This document shows, in pieces, positions 19,368 to 29,080 of a stretch of 64,000 nt of DNA. Every line of letters starts with the position of its first letter. The stretch's first letter is position 1. The DNA is taken from NCBI GenBank assembly GCA_937625935.1, contig OW569361.1, positions 461,390 to 525,389 of the forward strand, in the 5' to 3' direction. The translations under genes and the position numbers were made by a program. The notes beneath the pieces were generated by a model. That model was not told the origin of the DNA, searched no databases, and saw nothing but the letters and a program-made list of their open reading frames with translations. Source of the stretch: Tetramitus jugosus. Lineage: Eukaryota > Heterolobosea > Eutetramitea > Acrasida > Vahlkampfiidae.

Positions 19368-21635
19368 ATGAACAACCATACGAATCATATGATAGATGAA
19401 AAAGCTTTGATATCGAAATCTCCTCCTACGTTGGAGGACATCTATGAGCTCGTGATACGAAGCACTTGTGTCACGAGCTCTTCTTCAACTGAGACATGCA
19501 AACTGAATGGCGAGAACGAAGGTGATGGTGGTGCTGTGTTGATGGAACAAGATGATACATATTCAATGGATTTAGGACCAGATGTAGTTTCCCAGATTTT
19601 GAATGTCTATTTGTTTGGATCTCGTTTGTATCAATGTCACAGCGAAGACAGTGACTATGATTTCATTTGTATTGTCGGAGGCAAGTACTTTGATGGGAGC
19701 AAGTTGATTGACAATGGGATTTTCAATGTGAATGTGTACCACTGGGATTATTGGCTGCACTTGATGCATGAGAATATGATTTGGGCAGTGATGGTTCTGT
19801 TTATGCCATCGGATATGATCTGGAAACAGACGAGAGACCTGAAATTGCACTTCTCGTTGGATGGTTATCGACTCAGGAATGCTTGTTTACAAGATGCGTC
19901 GCATAATTGGGCAAAAGCAAAGAGACTTTGTACGCATGCATCATTGAGGAGTGAAAAGGTGGCAAAGAAGAATATTGTCCATGGATTCAGATATTTGAAT
20001 TTGACGCTCCAAGTACTGCAGACTGGAGAAATCTATGATTTTACTCAAGGGAATGACATATGGGAGGAATTATTTGTAGCTGATGCGAATACACAGTATT
20101 CTACGTTTATAGAACAGTGGCAGTGTTATGAATCAAGATACAAAGTCAAATTTCAAGACTTAATGTCCACAGTGAAGCACTTTGCTCATGTGCAGGAGTC
20201 ACTTGAAACAGAGGAGATTTCCACTTCAAAGAATGCCAAAAAGAGAAAGGCAATGAGTCCCTACATGTCCAGTCCGACCAAAAAGTTGCATGTGATGGAT
20301 TACATTTCAAAGCATACACTGAACAGTTTGAAGAGAGATTTTTCAATCGAAGTAACTCGTCCCTATTCAACTATCGGATATCCTGAATTGGTTGTATGTA
20401 CTCTGAGTAATGAATTTACTCCACGATGGACATGTCCCTCACCAGTTTCGAGAGAATGCACCACTATCGTTTTAGTTGAGAAGGGCGAAGGGTATTCAGT
20501 GCTTGCTTCATCCAGTTTGCCAATTTTTGATAAGTTTGATGAGGATACTGGTATCGATAGCGACTTCATGAGTGATCTAGTGAACATCGATTGGGATCAT
20601 ATCGCCTTATCTGAGAGAATAGATGGAATCCCATTCTTATTATTTTGGTACATGGATAGATGGCTAGTTTATACTCCTACGATCAACAGCTCAAAGTACA
20701 AGCAATACACTCACGTGCACATTGTGCAGTACAAGCGGATATTTCAAGGAACTGAAGAGGATGCATTGAATCAGCTGACTAAGGCTTTCTGGGAAACATG
20801 GAATCAGAGCAATTATGTGTTACCAGAGGTGGGTCTTGAGCAAATCTCATACACATTTCAATTATGCCTCTCTTTGGAGCATGACTTGGATTGTTATGGT
20901 GGTAGAGCTTTCATCTCTGATGGACATACCGTACAGCATTCCCAAAACAAGCTAATATGCTTCAGCATGATTCAGGTAGACTCTATCAATCAACTCGTAA
21001 CAGAACTACCTATCGAAAACATAACTGAAAGATACAATTGGGAAACGCCTCAGCGGTTAGACCATATTTTGGAAGGGTATTCAATCGGAGCAGATGTCTT
21101 GGGAGCAGAGCGAATTCTTCGATCATATGTCAGAAAATTGAATCCTATGTATTCGATAGGAGTGGTTGTGACAGATCAATTCATGAATAGGGTGCAGTAC
21201 GTTACACCACAGTATTATGCTTTGGATCAGTTGCAGATAGCAGATCTTGTCGAACCGAACACCAACAACAGAAACGTGGAGATTATCGCTCGAACAAACG
21301 ATTACTGTTCCTTCCTAGAATATTATCCATGGAACAATCAAGAAGTATTGAAGGAGCTTTACAACAAGTATCATGCCACAGTTGTTACGTTTTGTTCATT
21401 TATTCAGGATCTGTTTGACGAGAATAGAAAAAAGTATGAGTATGACGTGAAGAATTGGATATCATTTGGACGACAATTTACATTCTATTATGTGCTATTC
21501 GATATGCAGAAACTAGGAATCACTGCCAGAGAATTTTATTCTTCGATCAATCCCAGAAAGGTGTCAAAGGCAGTGAGAGACGTGCAAGACTACTTAGAGT
21601 CAGTCAAGAGCAAGGATGACAATAGTGAAAAGTAA
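19368..21635 (+). CDS. Nucleotidyltransferase fused to a degenerate T4 Rnl1-like RNA ligase domain
   Basis: Residues about 75-270 form a Pol-beta-type nucleotidyltransferase: VYLFGSRLY (G84-S85) then SDYDFICIV (D96 and D98) gives the GS..DxD metal-binding signature, with a helical C-terminal part. After a basic linker (residues 285-310) comes a region laid out like an RNA ligase. Motif I is ERIDGIPF around 416-423, where the nucleotide-accepting Lys of KxDG is Arg417. A motif III-like YTFQLCLSLE lies at 495-504. A motif IV/V-like GVVVTDQFMNRVQYVTPQYY follows at 598-617, where the usual EG and KxK are missing. I infer an active nucleotidyltransferase and an inactive ligase fold used for RNA binding. 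The substrate is unknown. The frame is intact over 755 residues. Confidence 0.6.
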   Translation: MNNHTNHMIDEKALISKSPPTLEDIYELVIRSTCVTSSSSTETCKLNGENEGDGGAVLMEQDDTYSMDLGPDVVSQILNVYLFGSRLYQCHSEDSDYDFICIVGGKYFDGSKLIDNGIFNVNVYHWDYWLHLMHENMIWAVMVLFMPSDMIWKQTRDLKLHFSLDGYRLRNACLQDASHNWAKAKRLCTHASLRSEKVAKKNIVHGFRYLNLTLQVLQTGEIYDFTQGNDIWEELFVADANTQYSTFIEQWQCYESRYKVKFQDLMSTVKHFAHVQESLETEEISTSKNAKKRKAMSPYMSSPTKKLHVMDYISKHTLNSLKRDFSIEVTRPYSTIGYPELVVCTLSNEFTPRWTCPSPVSRECTTIVLVEKGEGYSVLASSSLPIFDKFDEDTGIDSDFMSDLVNIDWDHIALSERIDGIPFLLFWYMDRWLVYTPTINSSKYKQYTHVHIVQYKRIFQGTEEDALNQLTKAFWETWNQSNYVLPEVGLEQISYTFQLCLSLEHDLDCYGGRAFISDGHTVQHSQNKLICFSMIQVDSINQLVTELPIENITERYNWETPQRLDHILEGYSIGADVLGAERILRSYVRKLNPMYSIGVVVTDQFMNRVQYVTPQYYALDQLQIADLVEPNTNNRNVEIIARTNDYCSFLEYYPWNNQEVLKELYNKYHATVVTFCSFIQDLFDENRKKYEYDVKNWISFGRQFTFYYVLFDMQKLGITAREFYSSINPRKVSKAVRDVQDYLESVKSKDDNSEK

Positions 21636-21664
21636 TGATATTTTACACAGTGATTGAATTGTAT

Positions 21665-22474
21665 TTACAGTTTTCTTACAGTGTGAGCATTTGTATCAAT
21701 CACTGCATCGACATGAGGATAGGGTTCATTTTCTGCCTTTTCAATGATTACATTTTGAATTTGTGGTACAACGGTTTGCACATAAACGGTAGCAGGGGCT
21801 AGAGGCGGTGCTGGAGCAACACGAACAGTGTCAGACGCCACGATGCGTTCAGTTACAGGAGCTTCTCTTACGACGGAGACTCGAGGGGATTCATAGATTG
21901 TCTTATTAATCAATTGTTCATGAACTTCAGTGATTGGTTGATGGTGAACTTCAGTTACAATCGGTTTCTCAATCACTTCTCTTGTCACTTCCTTCTGCCA
22001 GTAGACGGAAGGTTGCATTTGGGTGACATTGACATCTTGTCTCTCTGCTACGGTGATATTATGTCTCCTATTGCTCTCTTCCAATTCTCTCAAAACTCTT
22101 TGTCTCTCTGCGTCGGCTTGCTCTCTGCCTTGCTCTTGATACAGTGTTTGTTCCTGGACAAACATTTGTTGAGGTGCGTGCTGGACGACTCTCTCGATAG
22201 GCCTCTCATGAACTTCAATCATATCCTGAATATGTCTCTCGCGAATATTCTGCTCTTGAATCACATCGATATGTTCCAACTTTTCAACACGATCCAGAAT
22301 TGGTTGTTCCTGGATGAATCTCGTGGTTCCTTGCTGGTTGTACACGGGAGATGTTGCAGTTTGGAATCCTTGGTTGATTACTGGAGCAGGAGGAAGAACA
22401 GTCTGTTTAGGTGCCACAGACTGAGCAGGGAGGGGTGCTGTTGTAATAGTTGTCGTTCTCTTGGCTTCTACCAT
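21665..22474 (-). CDS. Alveolin/articulin-like repeat protein
   Basis: I start at the second in-frame ATG (22474, MVEAKRTTTI) because residues before it look like leader sequence. The protein has 269 residues. It is built from Val/Ile/Glu/His/Gln/Pro-rich short repeats such as IEKPIVTEVHHQPITEVHEQ, typical of the alveolin/articulin/epiplasmin class of cortical filament proteins. A charged helix (EQGREQADAERQRVLRELEE) sits in the middle. Gln/Ala/Pro-rich N- and C-terminal regions flank it. A structural cortical role is inferred from composition. The family assignment is by repeat style, not by an enzymatic motif, so it could also be a stress-type hydrophilic protein. Confidence 0.5.
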   Translation of the reverse strand: MVEAKRTTTITTAPLPAQSVAPKQTVLPPAPVINQGFQTATSPVYNQQGTTRFIQEQPILDRVEKLEHIDVIQEQNIRERHIQDMIEVHERPIERVVQHAPQQMFVQEQTLYQEQGREQADAERQRVLRELEESNRRHNITVAERQDVNVTQMQPSVYWQKEVTREVIEKPIVTEVHHQPITEVHEQLINKTIYESPRVSVVREAPVTERIVASDTVRVAPAPPLAPATVYVQTVVPQIQNVIIEKAENEPYPHVDAVIDTNAHTVRKL

Positions 22475-22747
22475 CTTGTATGCTGTAGTTGTTGTTGAGC
22501 AGTTACTGTTGTGTGTTGTGTGGTTCCAAAGGAACACTGATCCGTTAAAAAGGTGTGACCATATTGATGGTTGACTTGATGTTCTCTATTTTTGCGCGGA
22601 TTTAACCATTTTGTATTCCAGGTGATCAACTCAACCTTTACAAAAACTCAATTCGAATCATCAAACTCGAGAGTCGGCCAAATAAACATCAAAGAGCCAA
22701 AAACAATTTTTCATCAAACAACAACAAAAAACAATCAGTCAAATCAC

Positions 22748-25363
22748 ATGTGGAACAAAATTTCATCTCTTGGTAACGTGGTTGCTGATTTCACCAAGGA
22801 AGTCATCACGGCCAACTCTGACAACGAGGAAGAAGATGAAGAGTTCTACGACGGAGAATCTGTTACTCCGAGAACACCCCGAAAAACACCGAATCATGTC
22901 CATGAAGAGCACAATCGCAACAACAATTCATTGTTTCAAACCGAGCCGATCTCCCATACTTCATCTTCCTCGGATAATATTGATCCGTTTTTCTCTGATG
23001 ATTTTGATCAAATCTCCTCCAATCATCATGATCATCTGAAGAACAATGAATCATCATCTTTGATGAGCCATCATCAAGTAGGATCCATCCTCTCTTCAGC
23101 AGAAACGGAAACTGAAGAAGCTTTTTGGAAACAAATGGAAAAAAAATATGCGGAGGAACATCGCGAAAACGAACAAAAAGTTTTACAGCTCGAAAATCGA
23201 GTGCGCGAAAAGGAATTTTTAATTTCGCGGTTAGAGCGACAATTACTGGAGCGAAATAAGTCAAGTACAGTAACATCTCCACTTGTTGAAGTTGATATCA
23301 ACAGTGATCACTCGTCTGAAAAAATTCAAGAGTGTACTCAAGTGGTATATGATCAACTTCAACAACAACTTTTTTCATTGTTAAAGTTGGATGATCAAAT
23401 AGAGAAGGAAAATGATGTAAGTGTGTTGTTGATGGACCAGTCAGAGTTGATGATCAAGTGGTGTGAGTTGTTTGATGACTCTGTAAGTCAATTGAATGAA
23501 AAATTGTCTCATTCATTGTTGGTGGATGGTTCAAGTGACAGTGAGAGGAAGAAGAATGGTGAAAATGGTGATGAAAATGGCATGTTTGTTTCTAATAAGA
23601 ATGAAACTTCATTTGCAAGTGATTTGTTGAATGGTAATGAGAGTCAGGAATTGAATCAATTGTGTAATGATTTTCGGATCATGTTATCTAATTATAATAA
23701 TCATGCTGTGCCATCATCACCATTGTCCACAAGTGTAGGTAACGGTGGTGATGATGATGTCAAGAATCAATTGATTGAAATTATGATGTCGAGTAAGACG
23801 TTGTTATCAGAGCAACAACAGAGGCTATTAGAGCACGAGTCTTCTCAGAGAAAGATGCAAAGAGTTACAAAGGACTCTGTTGAAAAATTCCGTCTCCTGT
23901 ACAATTCCATTGTTCAATTATGCAAGTCCAATCACATTGGAAATCATGAAACATTTGTGACACTTGGTGATGTTGATACCAAGGACCAGCAACATCATTT
24001 AGACTCGGTTAAACTAAAGGACATTATGCAAATGAGTAAATCATTGGAAGCACATGTGAAAGCAAGTGGATCATCGCTCGATGCATGCTCCCAGGCATCA
24101 GCATCACTCCATCAATTGCTTGTGAATGGAAAGGAGAAGCTTCCAAGAGTTTCATCAGACATGAGTGCTCCACAGAGTTTGCTCATCTATGTTTCTGCAG
24201 TTGAACACTACACAAAGAAGCTGTTCGATACAAATAATCAAGTCATTTCTCGGTTACAGCATTTGCAACAGAAACAGATGGAAGACATGGACAAGAGCGC
24301 TGCAAAGGACAGTGATCTCAAGAAAAAGTTGAACCAAATGACGCAGCAACACGAGCAACAAATGAGAAAGAGCACTGAAAAAATTGATAGTTTGAATCGT
24401 GAAATGCTACAATTGGATCGAGAGAACAAACGATTGAAGAGTGAGCTTCACTCATTGAGCTCCAATGCTAAAATGTCAACAGAAGAGTTGGAATATCACA
24501 AAGAGGAGCATGATTATGAGAAGAAGGAGTTGGAGAGTAGAATCGCAGAGTTGGAGAACGAACTTTATTTGATACGAGAGAGGGACAATGAGCATGAAGC
24601 GAAACAGAAACAACTCACGAACGAAATATCGATCTTAAACAGCAAATCGAGCAGTTATCTTGAGGAGTTGCGACAAAAAGAAGAAGCGCTATCAAATTTG
24701 GAGTTGGCACTCGAGTCTTTACAGTCTGAATCGACGCGCAATGTTCGAAAGCTGAAAGTGAAACTCTCCGAGGCTGAAACGGCCACGAAGAAGGCTGAAG
24801 AACAAGCAATCAAAGCATTAGCAGAAAAAGAGGAAATACAGAAACTGAAAGATCAGAGCGATGCAATGATTGCAGAAATGAAACAAGATAATACGCGGTC
24901 TGACACATTGCGAACTCAGTATGATGCTATGCGGACAATGCTCGAAGACGCCATTGGCAGGGCAAACGATGAAAATTTAGTTGATCGAAGAGTAATCAAT
25001 CGTTTGTTGATGACACTGTTTGATCCTTCACCCTCCGAGTCCAACCACGCTAATTCATTACTCGGATCTGAGCCAATATCAGACAAACGAGACAACAAGG
25101 TTATTGCATTGCTGTGCAGCACGCTAAGAATGGATGCAGAGCAGCAACGAATCACAACGACGACATTACGAAGCATGGTCCGAGGTCATCATGAAACACC
25201 AATCGCAAACACCAACTCTGGATTGGGTGGCTGGTTCCGTAGTAGGAGTCCGAACACCCACCTGTCAGAGAGCAGCTACGAGAACAAAGGAGCTGAAAAG
25301 TCATTATCCAAACTCTGGGTTCAATTTTTGATCGAGGAATCGAGTAAGCAACCAAATGTATAA
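22748..25363 (+). CDS. GMAP-210/Rud3-like golgin with C-terminal GRAB domain
   Basis: I start at 22748 (MWNKISSLGNVVADFTKEVI) although the frame is open from 22592. That N-terminus resembles the amphipathic, membrane-curvature-sensing start of GMAP-210. A disordered acidic and Ser-rich region follows, and then long coiled coils from about residue 130 to 740. Near the C-terminus ENLVDRRVINRLLMTLFD, then KVIALLCSTLRMDAEQQ, match the GRAB domain, which in GMAP-210 and Rud3 binds Arf1-GTP. The protein likely tethers vesicles at the cis-Golgi. At 871 residues it is shorter than animal GMAP-210 and nearer yeast Rud3 and plant GC proteins. It is divergent from the alveolin-like gene, with 273 bases between starts. 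Confidence 0.72.
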   Translation: MWNKISSLGNVVADFTKEVITANSDNEEEDEEFYDGESVTPRTPRKTPNHVHEEHNRNNNSLFQTEPISHTSSSSDNIDPFFSDDFDQISSNHHDHLKNNESSSLMSHHQVGSILSSAETETEEAFWKQMEKKYAEEHRENEQKVLQLENRVREKEFLISRLERQLLERNKSSTVTSPLVEVDINSDHSSEKIQECTQVVYDQLQQQLFSLLKLDDQIEKENDVSVLLMDQSELMIKWCELFDDSVSQLNEKLSHSLLVDGSSDSERKKNGENGDENGMFVSNKNETSFASDLLNGNESQELNQLCNDFRIMLSNYNNHAVPSSPLSTSVGNGGDDDVKNQLIEIMMSSKTLLSEQQQRLLEHESSQRKMQRVTKDSVEKFRLLYNSIVQLCKSNHIGNHETFVTLGDVDTKDQQHHLDSVKLKDIMQMSKSLEAHVKASGSSLDACSQASASLHQLLVNGKEKLPRVSSDMSAPQSLLIYVSAVEHYTKKLFDTNNQVISRLQHLQQKQMEDMDKSAAKDSDLKKKLNQMTQQHEQQMRKSTEKIDSLNREMLQLDRENKRLKSELHSLSSNAKMSTEELEYHKEEHDYEKKELESRIAELENELYLIRERDNEHEAKQKQLTNEISILNSKSSSYLEELRQKEEALSNLELALESLQSESTRNVRKLKVKLSEAETATKKAEEQAIKALAEKEEIQKLKDQSDAMIAEMKQDNTRSDTLRTQYDAMRTMLEDAIGRANDENLVDRRVINRLLMTLFDPSPSESNHANSLLGSEPISDKRDNKVIALLCSTLRMDAEQQRITTTTLRSMVRGHHETPIANTNSGLGGWFRSRSPNTHLSESSYENKGAEKSLSKLWVQFLIEESSKQPNV

Positions 25364-25417
25364 AGAAAAGTGGTTGTTGCACATTGTAAAATAATAGTGT
25401 ATGGAACTGCAGTAGTT

Positions 25418-26797
25418 TTATGTTTCCTCTTTTGATTGATTTGCCTCCAACAGTTGCATCATGAATTCCCTGAGATAATCTCCATCACCAGCGAGGAACG
25501 AATCAGGATTAGAGCATTCGCTGTTCGTTCTCAGATCTTTGACCAGTTTGTACGGATGGAAAACATAGGATCGAATTTGGCTGCCAAATGCCACATCGTC
25601 CAAACTATCCAACCGATCCTTCTTAATCTGTTGTCTCTTATTCAACTCGAGTGCATACAGCTTCGACTCCAAAGTCTTTAGTGCCTTCTTCTTATTCTGA
25701 TGCTGTTCGCGATTCTCTTGGCAACTCACAACAATTCCCGTCGGTTCATGCGTGATGCGCACAGCAGAATCCGTCTTATTCACATGTTGTCCACCAGCTC
25801 CTGAAGCCCTCATTGTTTCAATCTTCAAATCCTTTGGATTCACTTCCACAGTGCCAATCGAATCATCCACTTCAGGGTACACATTGACACCCACAAACGA
25901 CGTGTGTCGCTTATTGTTATCATACGGAGAGCATCGAACGAACCGATGAACACCATGTTCATTCTTCAACCAACCATATGCTCTCTGACCACTCACACTC
26001 AACAGAGCATGCTTAATTCCAACTTGTTTCGCACTTGTCACATCTTGAACCTTTGCAACGAGTCCATTATTGCTGCACCAATTGACATACATGTTCATGA
26101 CACTCTCTGCCCAATCATTCGTGTCCATTCCACCTGCACCTGCATAAATTTCAATAAAACAATTAAAATTGTCTTCTCGCTCACAAAACAATGTTTCCAA
26201 ATCTTTTTCATCCAACGAGTGACTCATTTTTCGCAACTGAACTCGTAATTCATTCAAAATTTGCTTATTTTCTTCTAGTTCTTCTTCTTGTTGAAGCATC
26301 AACAACAATTCTTGATGATTTTGCAATTGTAGCAATGCACTCTCCAAGAATTGAATTTGATTTTGAAGAAAACTTTGTCGTTTGATGGTCAGTTGAGCTC
26401 CCTTTGTATCATCCCAAAAATCTTCCATGTTGATTTTTGATTGAATGACTTGTAGCTCTTGCTTGAGTAGAGGTAGGTGAATGCGATGAGAGATGATTGA
26501 GATGCGAGATTTCAAGTTTTGAATCATAGAGTCAATCTCATGAATGTGTTCATGGTTGTATGAGTGGTTATTGTTGTTGTTGTTATTGTTGAAGGAGGAG
26601 TAGTGGTGGTGGTAGAGACGAAAATTGTAATGTTGTTGAGTGATAATGGAGGAGTGGTGGTGAATGGATATTGTTGTTGTTGATGCTCCATTGGAGGAAA
26701 AGCAAAGTGGAAAATTGTGGTGGTGGTGAAGAGAGCGAGGGAGAGCTTGGCCACCGTAGACAAAATGGCGCAATTTTGAGATGGCGGGTTTTCTCAT
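25418..26797 (-). CDS. Mitochondrial peptide chain release factor, RF2 type
   Basis: The 459 residues contain the class I bacterial-type release-factor core. GGQ is at 335-337 in SGAGGQHVNKTDSAVR, which triggers peptidyl-tRNA hydrolysis. The codon-recognition element is SPYDNNKRHTSF at 290-301. RF2 proteins, which read UAA and UGA, have SPF at that place and RF1 has PxT, so this is RF2-like with Phe changed to Tyr. The first 85 residues are His/Asn-rich and basic, as expected for an organelle presequence. Keeping an RF2 suggests that UGA is still a stop in this organism's mitochondria. The gene is divergent from a methionyl-tRNA synthetase with only 51 bases between start codons. Confidence 0.85.
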   Translation of the reverse strand: MRKPAISKLRHFVYGGQALPRSLHHHHNFPLCFSSNGASTTTISIHHHSSIITQQHYNFRLYHHHYSSFNNNNNNNNHSYNHEHIHEIDSMIQNLKSRISIISHRIHLPLLKQELQVIQSKINMEDFWDDTKGAQLTIKRQSFLQNQIQFLESALLQLQNHQELLLMLQQEEELEENKQILNELRVQLRKMSHSLDEKDLETLFCEREDNFNCFIEIYAGAGGMDTNDWAESVMNMYVNWCSNNGLVAKVQDVTSAKQVGIKHALLSVSGQRAYGWLKNEHGVHRFVRCSPYDNNKRHTSFVGVNVYPEVDDSIGTVEVNPKDLKIETMRASGAGGQHVNKTDSAVRITHEPTGIVVSCQENREQHQNKKKALKTLESKLYALELNKRQQIKKDRLDSLDDVAFGSQIRSYVFHPYKLVKDLRTNSECSNPDSFLAGDGDYLREFMMQLLEANQSKEET

Positions 26798-26848
26798 TGT
26801 TTTTCACATGCGTTTTTTGCTTTTTCCTTCAAGCGGAAAAACTCTTGC
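26798..26848. promoter_or_regulatory. Very short bidirectional promoter of two organelle-translation genes
   Basis: Only 51 bases separate the ATG of the mitochondrial RF2 gene (minus) from the first ATG of the methionyl-tRNA synthetase gene (plus). The stretch is T-rich with no TATA-like element, so the core promoter and both leaders must be extremely compact or overlap the coding ends. Confidence 0.5.
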
Positions 26849-28864
26849 ATGAAAAAAATATCAAACAATTCAAAAATGATTTTCCCTCGCAAAGGATCAT
26901 CTACTGTATTGCCATGCATGCTCCGAAAACTTTCCCACCAACACCATCATCATCATCACCAATGCATCAATCATTTTTTCACCCAAAGCTTTTCACATCT
27001 CACCTCTAACCACAAAGCTAACAACAACAACAATGCTCATCAAACAAAAACTCAAATTATCACAACACCAATCTTCTACGTCAATGGACCACCACACATT
27101 GGTCACTTGTACACTACTCTATTGGCTGATACCATGAAACATTGGTACACTATCCAATCAAAACAACAACAACAAGTTCAAAAATCAAGTTGGCTCATTA
27201 CAGGCACTGATGAACATGGTAGTAAAGTTCAAAAATCAGTCATGAGTGTTAACGCCTCAACAACAACAACCTCATCATCACTGACTTCTGCAGAAGAAAT
27301 AATGTATGACTATTGTACGAACATTAGTCTACAATTTCAAAAATTGTGTTCTGATTTTCAAATAGAGTATGATAGCTATGTGAGAACTACACATGATTTT
27401 CATAAACGAGTGGTTTGTTGTTTGTGGAATCGTCTCATGAAGAATGATGCCATCTATATGGGAGAGTACAATGGATGGTACTGCATGAGTGATGAGTGTT
27501 TTCAAACAGATGTCATTTCAGTGGTTGATCCAGTGACTGGTGAAGAAAAAATGGTGTCAAAATTGAGTGGACACACGTGTGAATGGCTCACTGAAAAGAA
27601 TTACAAGTTTCGATTGTCAAAATATAGACCATTGGTGTTGCAATGGCTCCATGACAATGCAAATCATCATTTGGTGACACCTGTGGAGAGATTTAGAGAA
27701 GTGGTGAGTGCGCTCAGTCGACACGAAGAAGATCAAGATTTGTCTGTGAGTAGAACACGTGAACGAGTGCAATGGGGCATTCCTGTGCCTGGTGATTCTT
27801 CTCAGACAATTTATGTGTGGTTGGATGCGTTGGCCAACTATATTACTGGATCGTTGAAAGAGTCGGATTTTCCAGTTCGAAAAGATGGGAGCAGAGACAT
27901 TGATTTTGATGATTTGAAGAACAAGTTGTTGGAGGGTGGAATGTGGCCACCAAGAGTGCAGATTCTGGGCAAGGACATTATCAAGTTTCATGCGTTTTAT
28001 TGGCCTGCATTCTTGATGGCTCTCGATTTGCCATTGCCTCAACAATTCATTGTTCATCCCTATTGGACAGTGGATCGAGTCAAGATGAGTAAATCGTTGG
28101 GTAATGTGTTGAATCCGAGTCAATTGGTGGCTGACATTATTCAACAACAAGAGCAGCAACAGTTGCTGAGACAACAAGGAAACAAGTCTGCTAGCTCGAA
28201 CAAGATCGCGAAACCTACTCTTTCAGTAGAGGATGCTCGAGACTATGTGCGATACTACTTGTTGAGAGAGGGCAATTTGAAAGATGATTCCAATTTCAGT
28301 ACAGCCGAGTTCGCGGACCGTGTCAACGAATTGGCCAACGCATTTGGTAACTTGTGGAATCGAATGTTTAACAAGAGATTTGTGCCCGGCCCACGCACCA
28401 TCACCTATCATCAATCTCATGTTGGTGCAGCAGGTGAGTTGATTGAACGAATTAATAAGCTACAAACCACACTGAGAGAGTGTTATCAATCAGGTGATGT
28501 GAAACCAAGCATCGTTCATACTTTTGTCGTCTTGCACAGATGCAATGAACTGTTTGATGAGTTGAAGCCATGGTTATGGCTGAAGGAGGCGACTAATCCT
28601 GAGCGATCAGAGAGTGAAAGGGCGGAGATTGAGAAACAAATTGAATCTCTCATGTTCGTTGTTGCAGAAACGCTTCGATGCTGTGCCATTGCGCTCTATC
28701 CTATCATGCCTCGCCGAATGTCCAAACTCCTGCAATACTTTAACGTCGAGCGAGTAGACATTGCTGATCTACAGTTTGCTGTGAGAGGAGAACAACTTCA
28801 TTTGAAGGGGCATGCATCTGATATTCTTTTCCCAAAGTTATTTGGATCTATCAACAACAAGTAA
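26849..28864 (+). CDS. Methionyl-tRNA synthetase, mitochondrial type
   Basis: This class Ia synthetase charges tRNA-Met. The HIGH signature is HIGH at 83-86 in GPPHIGHLYTTLLADT, and KMSKS is at 412-416 in VDRVKMSKSLGN. The zinc-knob region has a reduced Cys set (WYCMSDECFQ), as in mitochondrial and some bacterial enzymes. No C-terminal EMAP/tRNA-binding extension is present, which also argues against the cytosolic form. The first 70 residues are basic, His/Asn/Ser-rich and without acidic residues, as expected for a mitochondrial presequence. Met1 (26849) and Met10 (26876) are both possible starts. A Gln/Ser insertion (EQQQLLRQQGNKSASSNK) sits after KMSKS. Confidence 0.9.
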   Translation: MKKISNNSKMIFPRKGSSTVLPCMLRKLSHQHHHHHHQCINHFFTQSFSHLTSNHKANNNNNAHQTKTQIITTPIFYVNGPPHIGHLYTTLLADTMKHWYTIQSKQQQQVQKSSWLITGTDEHGSKVQKSVMSVNASTTTTSSSLTSAEEIMYDYCTNISLQFQKLCSDFQIEYDSYVRTTHDFHKRVVCCLWNRLMKNDAIYMGEYNGWYCMSDECFQTDVISVVDPVTGEEKMVSKLSGHTCEWLTEKNYKFRLSKYRPLVLQWLHDNANHHLVTPVERFREVVSALSRHEEDQDLSVSRTRERVQWGIPVPGDSSQTIYVWLDALANYITGSLKESDFPVRKDGSRDIDFDDLKNKLLEGGMWPPRVQILGKDIIKFHAFYWPAFLMALDLPLPQQFIVHPYWTVDRVKMSKSLGNVLNPSQLVADIIQQQEQQQLLRQQGNKSASSNKIAKPTLSVEDARDYVRYYLLREGNLKDDSNFSTAEFADRVNELANAFGNLWNRMFNKRFVPGPRTITYHQSHVGAAGELIERINKLQTTLRECYQSGDVKPSIVHTFVVLHRCNELFDELKPWLWLKEATNPERSESERAEIEKQIESLMFVVAETLRCCAIALYPIMPRRMSKLLQYFNVERVDIADLQFAVRGEQLHLKGHASDILFPKLFGSINNK

Positions 28865-29080
28865 AGTTTCATGTTTTGTCTTGTCACCCCAACAAAGTAA
28901 TTGAACAAAGCGAGTCCAGAAGCTCACTCAACCAACCACCATCAGATATGGAGAACAAAATTTAAACAACACTGAGATGCTAATAATTATACTGTACATT
29001 TATTGTGTTGGTTCTTGCTCATCTTACGCAGAAAAGGAATGTGAATTTCCTCTTGTCGTTGATTGCAACGTGATGGCTGT

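Noticed and set aside
21914-22498. Plus-strand frame of 194 residues
   Set aside because: Antisense of the alveolin-like gene; the His/Asp-rich look is a mirror of Val/Ile-rich repeats.
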